Shown one piece after another: positions 11,780 to 24,019 of a stretch of 64,000 nt of DNA. Every line of letters starts with the position of its first letter. The stretch's first letter is position 1. Under the pieces are notes generated by a model that searched no databases, was not told the origin of the DNA, and saw only the letters and a list, made by a program, of their open reading frames with translations. Source of the stretch: Megalopta genalis (lineage: Eukaryota > Arthropoda > Insecta > Hymenoptera > Halictidae); contig NC_135019.1 of the NCBI RefSeq assembly GCF_051020955.1, forward strand, positions 23,379,375 to 23,443,374, read 5' to 3'. The position numbers were made by a program, and so were the translations under genes.

Positions 11780-12445
11780 GGTCAGTGACACAGTTCATTT
11801 GGTAGCTGGATCTACGATTCTCGAGGTGAATAACGGTTTTTGGGGATTCTTTTTTAAGGCACTTGGAAGACCGCTTTTTGTGCTAACTAAGTGCTACCTA
11901 CGAGATTGTCTGTTCAATTGGGGAGTTAAGCACTTTCTGCTAGACAAAATTGTTTTGGCAGCTGGATTGACAATTTTCAAGGTGGAGAAACAGTTTTTAG
12001 GACTTTTGCGTACTATGAGTATTACAAGATTTTTAGCTAAATTAAGGAGTTGGATACTTTCTGCCGAGCAAAGTTATTTTGGTGGAGAGATCGATGATAT
12101 TTAAGTTGGGGAAACATTTTTGGGGGCCTTTTGCACATTAAATACTACAAGATCTTTAATTCGATTGGAGAGTTAGTCACTTTCTGTCGAGCAAAGTTAA
12201 TTTGGTAGGTAGATCGACGATTCTCAAGATTGTTCAACACTTTTTAATACTTTTGCATATTATAGATACTACAAGATTTTTAGATCAATTAAAGAGTTAG
12301 GCACTTTCTGCCAACTATAATTAATTTCGTAGCTAGATCGATGATTCTCAAGATGAGGAAACACTTTTTAAGGACTTTTGTACGCTACAAGTATTACAAG
12401 ATTTGTAGTTCAATTGGAGAAACAGGTACTTTCTGCCGAGTAAAA
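11780..12445. repeat. degenerate tandem repeat, ~120-bp period
   Basis: Five to six diverged units share CACTTTCTGCCGAGCAAA, then TTTGGTAGCTAGATCGA, GATTCTCAAGATG, ACACTTTTTAAGGACTTTTG and TACTACAAGATTTTTAG. The leftmost units near 11780 are GC-richer and merge into the upstream CpG block. The frame 11748-12104 is a product of this array and is not a gene. Confidence 0.8.
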
Positions 12446-14854
12446 AGAACCTTTAATAATGAAACGGATAATTAACAACGGGTCCAAAAAATTTGGACAC
12501 GTCTAGACATAATAGAGTTGTGATTTGTTCAAAATCAATAATTATTTTTCTCTTTCATTCTGATTTTATAATTTCACGTGTATTTACCTCTGCAGATGTA
12601 TTTTTGTTACAAATTCTTAGTTTGTATAAATTAATTTTAATAGCACTAGTTGAAAATACATAAGATAAAAAAGAACTTCTAACTTGAAAATTACGAAACT
12701 TATTTTCTGTGAAAATTTTATAAAAAAGAAAAATAGATGTAACATAAGAAAGTAGGAGATTCTGTCATATAATTTTGCAACAAAACTCAAACTATTATTT
12801 ACATATCTACTTATATTTACCGGTATTTTCGAAATAGATCGAGTCACAAATTTTACTATATGATTACAGTATTTTTGCATAAATTTCATAAAGAAATGAA
12901 CGACCGTTTTTATCGAATTTCATTTAATTGGCAGACACGACTTTTGACAATTATAGTAACCGCTTACTCGACTTTGACAAGCGTGATCTAATTAAAGTTC
13001 AATTCACTCGGACCATATCGAAACTTCGATGGCCGGCATAGGAAAAAAATAATGAGACAGTATAATTTGATAAATGGCTCGTACTTTTCGAGAACTTCAG
13101 CATCAGCGTGAATTATCTTCCGATGAGAATTTAATTGCTTCAAGAATGGTCTCGGCTAGCACTTGCTAATCAATCAAAAAATAGTTTCAGCCGCCAGAGA
13201 ATTGATTACTTTGCTAACCTATCGGCTCATAACATTACTTACGTCCGCCGATATACAAAAGAACCGTTTAAAATTGCTTTTCTTGCAACAATTAATTTCC
13301 ATAAGAAGGATGACTTGCGAAACTGTTGTCCACATGTGGGACAGATTTCGAGTTATGACGGTGATTAATGTTCCTCTTGATACGAAATGAACAAGACGAA
13401 GAAATATGTTCTTGTCGGAAGTCTACATAGTAGTCGACAGTTTGAGTATTTGTTATAAAACTGGTGTGGCGTGTGTAAGTGAAGAAAACAGCTAATTAAC
13501 TGAATAAAAAATTGTTCTCGAAAATTATTAATATCCCGTTGCACGTTCAGACACTAATGGTTCTTTACTATTGTTTAAAAAGAGGAGATTTTTATTTCTG
13601 AGTTTTCCATAGCATTCACAATCATAATACGTAAATGGTAGAGGAAATATGAAAATGAAGAATATGTTTTTTATTGCACTTTAAGAATTCTTTTTTGTTA
13701 TCAATATCACAACATACTGTGAATTCTCATGTTCAAAGAATGACTCTAAGGACAAAAGTGATATGGTCTCCAAAGGCAATAATTGTATTAGATTAGACAC
13801 TGTTGCTAACAACAATGTCGACAGACATCAATGAAATTTTAAGAATGTATACAATTTTCTAAAAATCAGTTTCATGCGTCACCTAATAGACTAATACGGC
13901 AAAAAATACTAATACCACTAGATGAACTATCAATATTTTAAGTACAAATAGTAATGTAAATACTGAACATTGTTCAAAATTACGGTATAATTATTATAAA
14001 ATAATTATAATTATTATAAAGACACCTTAGAGTAATTATTTCCACGCCTGTGATCACTTTTGAAATAACGTTATTCGAAATACACATTTCTAAATAACAT
14101 TTTACTTTATTTTATAATTATTACAAATAATTTTTTCAGATAGTTGTGTAAATTCTTCTCGTAAATTATTAACGATTCTGCAAGACCAGCCTGATTATGT
14201 AAAATATCTATCCCATAATAAGAAACTCTTTTCTAAAGAATTCACTCTTCTTTCATCTTGCGCACCAGTGGAAAATTTTCTTTCGCAACAATATTAGATG
14301 AACCCAGACAAAAATCTCTCAAGAATGAACTTCCCTAAGAAAGAATTTTGCTTAAAAGGAAATTGCTGTAAAGATTTTTCAAATAAAAATCTTTTTGTTG
14401 CATATTATTTCAAGCATTATATTTTTCGTCATGTTTAAAATAAAGAAAATAACGAAATAATTAATTATATTTGAAATTGCTATTATTTCAAATGACTCGA
14501 TATTATTTTCATTTTAAAATAACAGCATTGATAATGACGCACAGCGTGGTCGAATTGAAGAATTTCGTATAAAAAACGAAGTTTTTGGTATTCACAAATT
14601 CGTTCTTGCCGATTTGAAAATCATCAAACATTATTGATTCACTTGGATGTCTTTCTGTATTTGTAAGAACCATAAACAATTAAACTGCAGAAAAATTTTT
14701 ACCGTCGTCTTTTGAAATCATTTTTCGATGTATAGATTACTATACAATATATGCAATATATACACAGTGGTATATTCAATTGTAACTAATCCCTTGTACA
14801 TTTTTCCGGGATTTCATGTCTACATTTACATTCTTTACTCATCGATTGATGATA
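12446..14854. other. AT-rich non-coding stretch
   Basis: No gene or known repeat recognised. Frames at 12617-12889 and 13135-13390 have no domain signature. Confidence 0.45.
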
Positions 14855-15047
14855 CAGTAGAGCCTCTCTTATCTAAACATTTATTTTTGTAATATCCCGA
14901 TATCAAAACATTCAATTATCTAAAAATCTCATTCAAGTTCTCTATTAGGTAATAATGTATCTAAATAATACAATGCTTATAGACGGTAGAACGTTCGGAT
15001 ACTAGAATATTGTAAAAATAAATATTCGGATAAGAGTGTCTCTATTG
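14855..15047. mobile_element. pogo/Tigger-like MITE, copy 1
   Basis: A 193-bp element starting CAGTAGAGCCTCTCTTATCT and ending with its near complement (GGATAAGAGTGTCTCTATTG). It is preceded by TA; the right TA is mutated to CA. The CAGTAGAG...CTTATC end is characteristic of pogo/Tigger elements. A second copy is at 41404-41627. Confidence 0.85.
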
Positions 15048-15228
15048 CATCACCAAACAAGTGGTTCGATATAGAACAACGATTTTCCAATTTTTGTCCA
15101 CAGTAGGCTGCATTGCGCGACGGTTCGAAATAGATGATTACACAAATAGTTTTTCTTTTCATATTGAAAGTTTAACGCCGCATCAACAGCTAGATTATTA
15201 ACGTCTCAAATAGTTATTTCCTATTTCC

Positions 15229-15980
15229 GTGTCAAATAATGTTTGTCCGCTTCTGGCTGGAGTAACAAGGACTAAAGACAGTTCGAATGTTAACGAGAGT
15301 CCCCGTAGATCGTTGAAAACTCCGCAGAAAAACGAACAAAACCGATTCCCCTGCACGCTAAAGTGTAGGCATAGGGTAGCAGTTTACCGTGTCCCGGTTT
15401 CGAGCCGCGAAAAAAGCGTCGCAGTTGCGGAATCCGCGTACGTCGAACCGGTGCGGACAAGTTCGCGAATAATTCAGCCGGGCAACCCAGTTGCAAGGAA
15501 TAAATATCAGCGCGTTAATTTATTCGCGGTTTAGAGCCGCTCGAACGGAGCCGTGGCTAGCAACGGGATTGCGTGGGCGAGATATCGCAGCATTTCCCGG
15601 CCGTTCTTTTGTTGGAGCGCCGGGAAGAGGAACAAAACGCGAATTAGCGACGCAGAATCACGGTCGAACGTGCGGGATCTTAAACACCGGGATCAATTTT
15701 CCGGCGTTATCGCGGCCGTACCTACGGTAACACCGTTTCCATACCGGCCGCTCTGTCCGTTACACGGTGACCAGATCGCTATTTTCATTTTACACGGTAA
15801 AATGCGGCAAATGCGGCCGCGAATGCTAATGCGGCCTGCGGCCGGTATCGAAGGATGGTAATGAAAATGAGGAACGCATTAGGCGATCCGGGCACGGAAT
15901 CCGGACACATTTTCGAACACCACGATACGGTTCTACATCAATACCCAGCCGCGAAGAATCGATGCCGAGCACACAGAGTG
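15229..15980. other. CpG-rich non-coding block
   Basis: High GC/CpG content with overlapping frames on both strands and no recognisable protein. Possibly regulatory. Confidence 0.35.
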
Positions 15981-16715
15981 GGCTGCATGCTCCGAAAAAT
16001 AGCTGTCTACAGTCATCAATATGTCATTTGTTAAAAAGATACGGCGAAACGTGCTTTTCACCACGGATATTTCTATTTTGATGCCACTTGTGCGCTTCGG
16101 TATTTTGTATTTTGTTCATATTGTTCGCATCAGTCCGGCTTTTCATTTTCTTGTTTTTAGATTAACTGTTTTATGGTATTTTTTTGCTGCTATTCTACAA
16201 TTTGTATCAGTTGTTGTTTTTACGTAGTATTTTTGCTTGGACGTGTCATTTTAAGGTCAATTTAATATTTGGCTTTATTTGTGTTCACCGATGTGTTCTG
16301 CTATTTGAATCACTTGCTTTTGTACAATATTTTTCTTTGAACGTTTTATTTTAATGTAAATTGAAAATTTGAATTTCTGTTTGTTACTAATGCATTCTAT
16401 TGTATTTAGTATTTACGCTCCAATGTTTTATTATTCTGCTGTTTATATTATTTATTCTACGTAATAGTTCCTATTCTATATCATACATAATATTTTATAT
16501 TGTATAGAACAGAGAGATACAAATTGCATTGATTTTGGCATAGATATTTTATCTTGGATACTTTATTTTCTTGTATTTTGTATCTTCAATTTTATTTTAT
16601 TTTAAAATCATCCAAATAATTTACTTTTGATACTTATACGGGATATTTAATCCAAAACACGTGACCGAATTGTGTACATTCTCTAACTGCATTGTTACAC
16701 ATTTATGTATACATA
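15981..16715. other. AT-rich non-coding stretch
   Basis: T-rich on the plus strand, no gene recognised. Confidence 0.4.
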
Positions 16716-16973
16716 CACTCATACACGAAAGTATTCGAACGCTTACGTTTCTAACATTCAATTAATAAAATATATGTTAAATTGAAGCACTTGATATAAT
16801 ATAACACATATAACAAGGGATGGGTCTTAAGACTGCGTAAGCAAAATTAGAAAATAATTCAACAATATATAGCGTTTTTACAGTAAATTTATTGTAAACA
16901 CGTACCAGAAATAGCTCACAAAAGTATTCGAACGAAACAATTAACAGTTATTTAAATTAAACGGTTAAAGGTT

Positions 16974-17640
16974 TTAATAGGAAGTTGATCCACCTTTTGC
17001 TTTTATAACAGCCCTAAGTCTGTTTTCCATTGAGTGGACCAACTTAGAGAAGTAACATTTGCATCTATTGATTGCCATATTTCGATAATATTTCGTTTTA
17101 ACACTTCTTTCGAAGTAATAACCGTATTTCTTAATCATCTTTCTACTTCATCTCATAAATGTTCAATGGGGTTTAAATCAGGACTTTGTTACAGTTAAAT
17201 CAGGACTTTGCGGTAGATGTGGCACCACGTGTGGAACATTATATAATACCCATTCTTTGACTATTTTAGCGGTATGCTTCGGATCATTGTCAGACTGAAA
17301 CCAATAATCGCTAGGTAAATTCAATTTTGATACGCTGTTTTTTAAATTTTCCTGCAAAATTTTTAAGTATTTCGAATGTCCATTATCCCATCGATGAACA
17401 CAAGGTTTCCCACTTCACTAGATGCCATGCAGCCCCAAACTAATACAGATCCATCATTATGTTTTATAGTCGGTCGAAGATTTTGCGGTTCTAATTCTGT
17501 GTTCTTTTTCCTCCAAACACTTTTACGTCCATCGCTCTACCAAAAACGTTAAATTTACTCTCATCAGAGAATAATACTTTGTCCCAGAATGAATTATTTT
17601 CATAAATTAAACGTGATTAAACGTACAATTTTATTTTTTT
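16974..17640 (-). pseudogene. Tc1-like transposase remnant, left arm
   Basis: Read leftward on the minus strand, it contains KVLFSDESKFNVFG (first catalytic Asp region), then SVLVWGCMASSEVGNLVF, the NDPKH region (second Asp) and NPIEHL (catalytic Glu kept). It ends RAVIKAKGGSTSY and a stop at 16974-16976, the usual C-terminus of DD34E Tc1 proteins. Stops and frameshifts break it. One visible cause is a 22-bp tandem duplication at about 17175-17217, which repeats AAATCAGGACTTTG just before the Glu motif. Confidence 0.85.
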
Positions 17641-17648
17641 GTTCATAA

Positions 17649-18161
17649 ATGGCTTTCTTCTTGGAACACACAGAATTAGAACCGCGAAATCTACGGCCGA
17701 CTATAAAACATAATGGTGGATCTGTATTAGTTTGGGGCTGCATGGCATCTAGTGAAGTGAGAAACCTTGTGTTCATCGATGGGATAATGGACAAAACGAA
17801 ATACTTAAAAATTTTGCAGGAAAATTTAAAAAGCAGCGTGTCAAAATTGAATTTACTTAGCGATTATTGGTTTCAGTTTGACAATGATCCGAAGCATACC
17901 GCTAAAATAGTCAAAGAATGGGTATTGTAAAATGTTCCACACGTGGTGCCACATCCACCGCAAAGTCCCGATTTAAACCCCATTGTACATTTATGAGATG
18001 AAGTAGAAAGATGATTAAGAAATACGGTTATTACTTCGAAAGAAGTGTTAAAACGAAATATTATTGAAATATGGCAATCGATAGATGCAAATGTTACTTC
18101 GAAGTTGGTCCACTCAATGGAAAACAGACTTAGGGCTGTTATAAAAGCAAAAGGTGGATAA
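17649..18161 (+). pseudogene. Tc1-like transposase C-terminal remnant, right arm
   Basis: The plus-strand frame from 17649 gives NGGSVLVWGCMASSEV, then IDGIMDKTKYLKILQ and FDNDPKHTAKIVKEW (second catalytic Asp), followed by a stop at 17928. In the same frame it continues PPQSPDLNPIV, where the catalytic Glu of NPIE has become Val. It reaches SKLVHSMENRLRAVIKAKGG before a TAA that replaces the Ser codon of the left arm's GGSTSY. Two internal TGA codons replace expected Trp and Arg codons. It cannot be active. Confidence 0.88.
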
Positions 18162-18267
18162 ATTTCCTATTAAAACCTTTAATCGTTCAATTTAAATAAC
18201 TATTAATGGCTCACAAGCCATTTCTGGTACGTGTTTACAATAAATGTACTGTAAAAACGCTATATAT

Positions 18268-18768
18268 TGTTATATATGCGCGTTGTTTCCAAATGGAATT
18301 AAGTTTAATGAAGTCGCTGGTTGCCTTTACGTACACTTTAATAATATTACAGCTATGGTCTTAGCGTTCTTAGAGTTCTACGAGTTCTGTCCGTTCTAAC
18401 AGTTCTGGTGGTTCTAACAATTCTGGTGGTTCTAACAATTCTGGTGGTTCTAACAATTCTGGTTGTTCTAACAATTCTGGTGGTTCTAACAATTCTGGTG
18501 GTTGGTGTATGGTGGGTTTTGGTGGAGGAAATGAAGCGTTTTTGATTGGAGATGGGTATGTCGGAAGGAACTTGAGGAGTGGGAAACTGTTCGAAAGTTC
18601 GGGTTGTAAATTTTCCGTTTTGGGAAATATGGAATTTATGAGTCGTGTTGTCCGTTCGTCGGGTCGAAGGGTATTTTCGTTTGGGTGCATTTTTTACTGT
18701 CGAAGGTATCGCTTAATTGCTCAAGGGATGGCCAGGGACGTTCGACCTTCGGTGTTGCCGTCGCAACA
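18268..18768 (-). mobile_element. probable solo LTR (~500 bp) inside the Tc1 right arm
   Basis: This segment is missing from the left arm of the surrounding palindrome, which gives the empty site. On the minus strand it starts TGTTGCGACGGCAACACC and ends CGCATATATAACA, so it has TG...CA ends, and it carries an ATTATTAAAG polyadenylation-like stretch near its 3' side. The same hexamer ATTGTT lies at both junctions (18266-18271, 18769-18774), but a clean 4-5 bp target duplication outside TG...CA is not seen. The LTR call is therefore probable only. It includes the 18-bp minisatellite at 18398-18505. Confidence 0.55.
18398..18505. repeat. 18-bp minisatellite
   Basis: About six near-identical copies of GGTTCTAACAATTCTGGT. 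In frame on the minus strand it would encode a repeated PPELLE motif, which is a by-product of the 18-bp period. Confidence 0.92.
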
Positions 18769-18915
18769 ATTGTTGAATTATTTTCTAATTTTGCTTACGC
18801 AGTCTTAAGACCCGTCCCTTGTTATATGTGTCATATTATATCAAATGCTTCAGTTTAACCCATATATTTTATTAATTGAATGTTAGAAACATTCGAATAC
18901 TTTCGTGTATGAGTG

Positions 18916-19826
18916 TACGTAGCAAATTATGGATGATTCTGAGACATCAAATAATCATATTCACAAATTACAAACATTAATACATGATGAATTACATAAA
19001 ATTCTAAAGCAGACATTTAGTCGGTCTTTTTTAGCCCTGAAACACGCTGTATATTATTTAATTTGACGCTTTCACTTTAGCGTTTTAATACGGATATTTA
19101 TATATTTCATCTAATATTTTGTTTTTATGTTATTCTTACATTTATGTTTCATATTTCTGTTTCAATGTTCTACATTCGTGATATTTGTAGATTTTCGTTG
19201 CAATACTTCAACTTTATTGTTTCGCAAGAGAAGTTTTACGTTCTACTTTAAACATACGCCACTTGCAGCCCTTTTATGCCGAGTCTTCGGTGCAGCATTA
19301 TGACGAGCAATTGTCATTCGCGAGAAAATGGAATGGCGCTGGTTATACCTTTGGGAATTCTACGGTGCAGATGAAAATATCCGAATATTTCAACCAGCGT
19401 TAAGGAATGCGAAGTACCATTGGCGATGGCTGGATATTTAATTGTTTGCGAAATTCGTAGATATAATTTTCTAAATGTACTTTCTTCATCAAAAAGTGAG
19501 TCCAACACAATCATCAAATCATTTACATACGTTTATGTCATCTCTAAACTACTGCATACCAATGTCGTATTAAATTTCTAAAGTAATTAAAACTTGCAAC
19601 TACATATTTTGATATTTATGTGACAAAATAAAAGGAGGTTCCTTGAATGAAAAATAAAAGAAAAACAGTATAAATACTTCTAAATTCGCGTTTCGTTGTA
19701 TTTTACAAATTTACACGTATTGTCAAATTCTAATAGCAATCAGTGTAAGTTGACTTCAATTAAGGTTTAATTTCTTGTAGCAGTACTTTCAATAAATAAA
19801 TGTAACATTATTTTTCGTTGTATGCA
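18916..19826. other. AT-rich non-coding stretch
   Basis: Nothing recognisable. Confidence 0.4.
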
Positions 19827-20047
19827 GGGTGGGGCATTTGAAACGAGACACCTGAATAACTCGCTCGTTTCAGATAATAGAAAAAACAGTGTCAGACAAA
19901 AGTTGTTTGATTTCGAAGAACACATAATATGATGCCAATAATTAATCACATTAAATCACATTGTAGTAGTATCTGCATCTACGGATCCTGTTACTGGTTT
20001 GTACTTCGACTAAATTGTGACTTTGCATTAACATTCGGTTTTCAAAA

Positions 20048-20263
20048 ATGTGTTATACAAATACAGCTAAAATAGATATGATTTTCATTTATGGCAAATG
20101 TAAAGTTGTAAAGAAAGCAGTACATGTCTATGGTGCAAGATTTCTCGATCGTGTTAAACCATTGTCAGTGTTGTCGCAGATTGTACGAAGAGTTTCAAGA
20201 AACGGAAAGTGTGACAAATACCCAATCGAGTTAAAAGATTGGTTAATGAGGAGAATGCGATAA
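20048..20263 (+). pseudogene. DUF4817-like helix-turn-helix fragment of a transposase
   Basis: A 71-codon frame starts MCYTNTAKIDMIFIYGKC, followed by AVHVYGARFLDRVKP and QIVRRVSRNGKCDK. This matches the pattern YTNxEKxDMIxIYGEC...RFPDRxHP...FxxIVxxLRExGxV of the N-terminal DNA-binding domain (DUF4817) found in many arthropod transposon proteins. No DDE domain follows before the right terminal repeat; the frame ends just before a TA microsatellite. The protein is a truncated relic. Confidence 0.75.
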
Positions 20264-20274
20264 ATTTGAATGAT

Positions 20275-20278
<4 letters not shown>

Positions 20279-20332
<54 letters not shown>
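20279..20332. repeat. TA microsatellite
   Basis: About 27 uninterrupted TA units, inside the DUF4817-type element. Confidence 0.97.
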
Positions 20333-20333
<1 letters not shown>

Positions 20334-20654
20334 TTTGAATGATTTTCATTTATATGTCATTGTATTAGTCTTTTGAAAGGGTATATTATAATGTGAATAA
20401 AAAATTAGGTCATTCCATTTAAAAAACAAGTTTGATCTTCACATGTCCTCTACACCTCCACCTGTGAAAAAATTATTGACATCATATTATGTGCCCCGAA
20501 TTAAACAACTTTTGTCTGGCGCTTGTCTACTATTGTCAAAAATAAGCGAGTTATTCAGATGTCTCGTCTCAAGTGCCCCACCCAATATAATTTACGCTAT
20601 TAAATGTTATATACAAATTGTACAGAACTGAAGTTCCAAAATATTTTGTATATA

Positions 20655-20960
20655 TTCGCTTATTGCGTTGACTTGACAAATCTCTTAATAAAAATTGAAT
20701 CCTTCCTCAATACACAAATTATACAGAATTATAGATTATATACTTTATGTAGTTTATATATTTCAAGCTTTATATTCATTATACGTATACACAATGTACA
20801 TAATTGTAATTGAAAAAAAATTTTCCTATATTCTTATATTACCTTGACTTTAAAAACTCTTAATAAATTGAATTCTTCTTCAATACACAAATTGTACATA
20901 ATTATAGATTATATACTTTATGCAGTTTACATATTTTAAGCCTTATATTCTTTAGATACA
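20655..20960. repeat. degenerate tandem duplication, ~174-bp period
   Basis: The segment CTTAATAAA...CAATACACAAATT...ATTATAGATTATATACTTTA occurs at about 20680-20760 and again at about 20855-20930 with substitutions. Confidence 0.7.
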
Positions 20961-23900
20961 AATTCTACAGAATTATAATTTCCGACTTGATTTTAAGCTT
21001 TAAAACAATTAGACTGGTCCATTGAAGAGAACACAGTCAGATTTGATAGTCGTCGCTGGTCCGACTACCTCACACGTGTTGCCGCAGTTAAAAAATCAAA
21101 CGCACGTCTGGTTGATCACGGCAGACAGACCTGCCACCGAAAATCCGAAAAACAATGACTGGTTACCGCTAATCAAGGGACAAGTTCCGAAATTACGTCG
21201 GCGTCACACCGATTTCAGTGAGAACGGGGAAACAATCGCGTTTCAGATCTCTCTCGCTCGTATCGTGAGAATTCATTAGCCGGGCCGCAATGGACGCGTT
21301 TCAAAATCGTTTTAATCCACGCTGCTGCGCTGTGTCACGCTGCGAGAGTGTCCGTGGCAATATGGTTGATACGTCCGTTGATCTGTGACAGCGTTGGAAA
21401 AGGTGCGAGGTTGCTGGACGTGGTATAACGCCGTTGTAATTCTCACGTTTACGAAAATGAAAGTTTCATTGTTGTTTTAATACTCCGCGCCGGAGTAACG
21501 ATACCATTACAAAAGCAAATGATAATTTCGCGAGATGTACGGTTCTAAAGCCTGCAATATAGTTCGTGCGTTTGAAAAATCATACTATAATCATTACTAG
21601 ATTGCAACAAAACGTCGTGTCTCGCTCGCAAACATTTCCTCTGCCAAACTCGAATGTCACTGTTTTTAAATTCTAATTCCAACTGTTAACAAAAAATTAT
21701 TATGATATTTACACAGTCTCTTGCCATTTTTTTCTATCAAAGATTGTGTCGTTATAATCATAACGAATTATTAGGAAATAAACGATATCAAAAAGGAATT
21801 CAAATAGTTTCTAAATTTTGTTCACAATAATTTCAGTTGTAGCTTAAATAGGATATTTTTCAATTTTTATTTAATATTAGCATTGCTGTATTACAATCTG
21901 TTGTATTACAAATAGAATAGTGTCCACATTAACATAAATATATTAAATAAGAAAAGAAATATTTTAATTTTATTTTATGATAAATTCTCGCATATAGAGT
22001 TGCGCTTAATCAAATTGTTTACACGCGCACGTTGCTTTGAAAATAAGATGCAAGGCAATAGTTTAAGCGAATTTTCATTTCTGTTGGCATTTTACATTTT
22101 ACGTCAGAATCTAGGATTTATAGATCCAAGCTGCGGAAGTACGAAGCTCTGAAATTTGATCGTTGGAGATTTGGTTTCGTTTCCAACATTGGACCTAGGA
22201 ATTTGGCAGTTGCTGTGGTTTCAACTTCGTGGTTTCAAATGCTTTCGTGAGTGATATTTTCGACAATTTTGACTTATTGTCTTAAAATCTAACCTATACG
22301 TGCGAAAATGTTAAAAAGACAAGTGAAATAAATGATAAAGTTACTATACGTTCACTTGACTCTAAATTATCTGAACAATAAATTTGATCAGTAAGCAATA
22401 CACTTGTTAGTGAACAGTATCACTCCTTTTCTTCTCACAATGAGAAAAATGCGACGTATGATTTTAATCCGCTAATTAACACTATGATTTTAATCCGCTC
22501 ATATGCAGAGGATTTTTATATTGTTAATTTTGCTCCAGTTTCTCGCCAATTCGTTTTAAAAATACAAAACCAAAAGTAGTTATAAATTCTACGATGTGTA
22601 ATATGAATGTCGTTATATTATTTCACGAGTGACGTTCTTCCGAATTTATTGATTTATTAGACTCCGTTAAACGTTAATAACAAAAGTACATAATTAATCC
22701 GCACCAGCGAATAGTTCTTGTATTTTAACTCTTACAAATAATGCAATGTAAGCATCTATATCTCTCTATACTCGAGGAACTTATTTAAAATGTTCGTCCG
22801 ACAGCTATTCGATAACAAACATGCACTAGAAGTTTTATCTTCAGTCATAGATCATTACAATCATGGTGCTATACAGAAAATGGAACCGTCAGACGACAAT
22901 TTATATTTCAGATGAATGGCGCTTAATCTTTCATCCTTTGATCATATCAAAAAAAAAAAAAAAACGAAACGCGAAAGAATGTCGCCCCGGATCTCCGCGG
23001 AATTATTTCGCGCAACGAATGAATTTTACACCTCTGACTAGACGCGTACGTGACGTTCGTATAACTGTTACAATTATTGCAGACCCCGGCGATATGACAG
23101 TTTTAATCGTTGCAAATTAAAACGACCCCGGTGCGTTGGCGCAATTCGCTCGCCGGTCGAAATAATTTCGGCGTAGTCGACTAATGTCTGCTTTAATTAA
23201 GGCGGCCCGAAGATAGCCGCAGCGAAGGCGTGAAGGAAATTCCGTGACTTGGGCATCGAACACGACCCCGAAAAAACGCACTGCCGTTTTTCCGCCAGCG
23301 AGTACGGGAATTCGGGGGCAAATTCACCGGCGACGTCTACGGACATTGGGGTAGATGCACCGGTTATGGTCGTTGCAACGTTCTTGGCCATCTGTATTAT
23401 TATTCAAATTTTCTTATACGGCTATAGCACAACAGAATTTCACACTAGTAAATATGTCGTTCCTAGCGGATACGTATGATTAATGAAAAATTCATTTTTT
23501 CCATACCACAAGGTATTCTCAGTAAAGAACCTGTAGAATTTTGTATTTTTCATATAATAAACGCGAGGGACACAGGGCAAATTAAAATAGCTAGAATCTT
23601 TGATTCTAACAATTTCTTGGTACAAAAAGAAAAATTACATTTACTGCATGTTTACTCTTACTTGAATGCTTAAATATCGATGGCAAAAGAACAGAATCTT
23701 TTTCCGAATTCGATGGAAGTTCCCATCGTGAGTCAAACTCGTCAAACTATGGCACGGGGTTAATTTGTTGTATCAATGTAGAGAATACTCAAAATATCGT
23801 GTTGTTTAATTTTGGAGAATTATCTTTGTAAAGGGGACACAATTTAAGTATTGGATTGATTTACTTAAATTATAATGCGAATTTTGATAACTTGTAACAT

Positions 23901-24019
23901 AAACAAGGAAGATAGTCAATAAAACAATTTCTGCATTTAATGTCGTGGCAACGACTAGTATGTGTAAATTAATTCTTAAAAGATATTTCTCGACAGAGTA
24001 TCCTAAAAGTTGTTCGATT
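20961..24019. other. mostly AT-rich non-coding stretch
   Basis: No gene supported. A 26-bp unit holding TATGATTTTAATCCGCT occurs twice at 22457-22499. CpG-richer patches lie at 21020-21430 and 22970-23390. The frames at 21022-21279 and 23197-23479 show no known domain. Confidence 0.45.

Larger units (their letters stand above)
16716..18915. mobile_element. inverted-duplicated Tc1-like transposon (2.2 kb)
   Basis: Both ends carry CACTCATACACGAAAGTATT and its complement, flanked by TA (16714-16715, 18916-18917). The two halves are inverted copies of one transposon's 3' half. The left arm, read on the minus strand, and the right arm, read on the plus strand, both encode the Tc1 transposase C-terminus followed by the same non-coding tail and terminus. 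The unique centre (about 17500-17660) comes from more N-terminal transposase sequence of the left arm. The right arm is lengthened by about 500 bp, probably a solo LTR (18268-18768). Confidence 0.9.
19827..20583 (+). mobile_element. degenerate DNA transposon with DUF4817-type HTH fragment
   Basis: Ends are inverted repeats of about 100 bp. The left begins GGGTGGGGCATTTGAAACGA and the right ends GTCTCAAGTGCCCCACCC. An internal AAACAACTTTTGTCTGGCGC segment also pairs with its complement on the left. The 757-bp length is much shorter than an autonomous copy, so the catalytic part is deleted. Confidence 0.82.
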
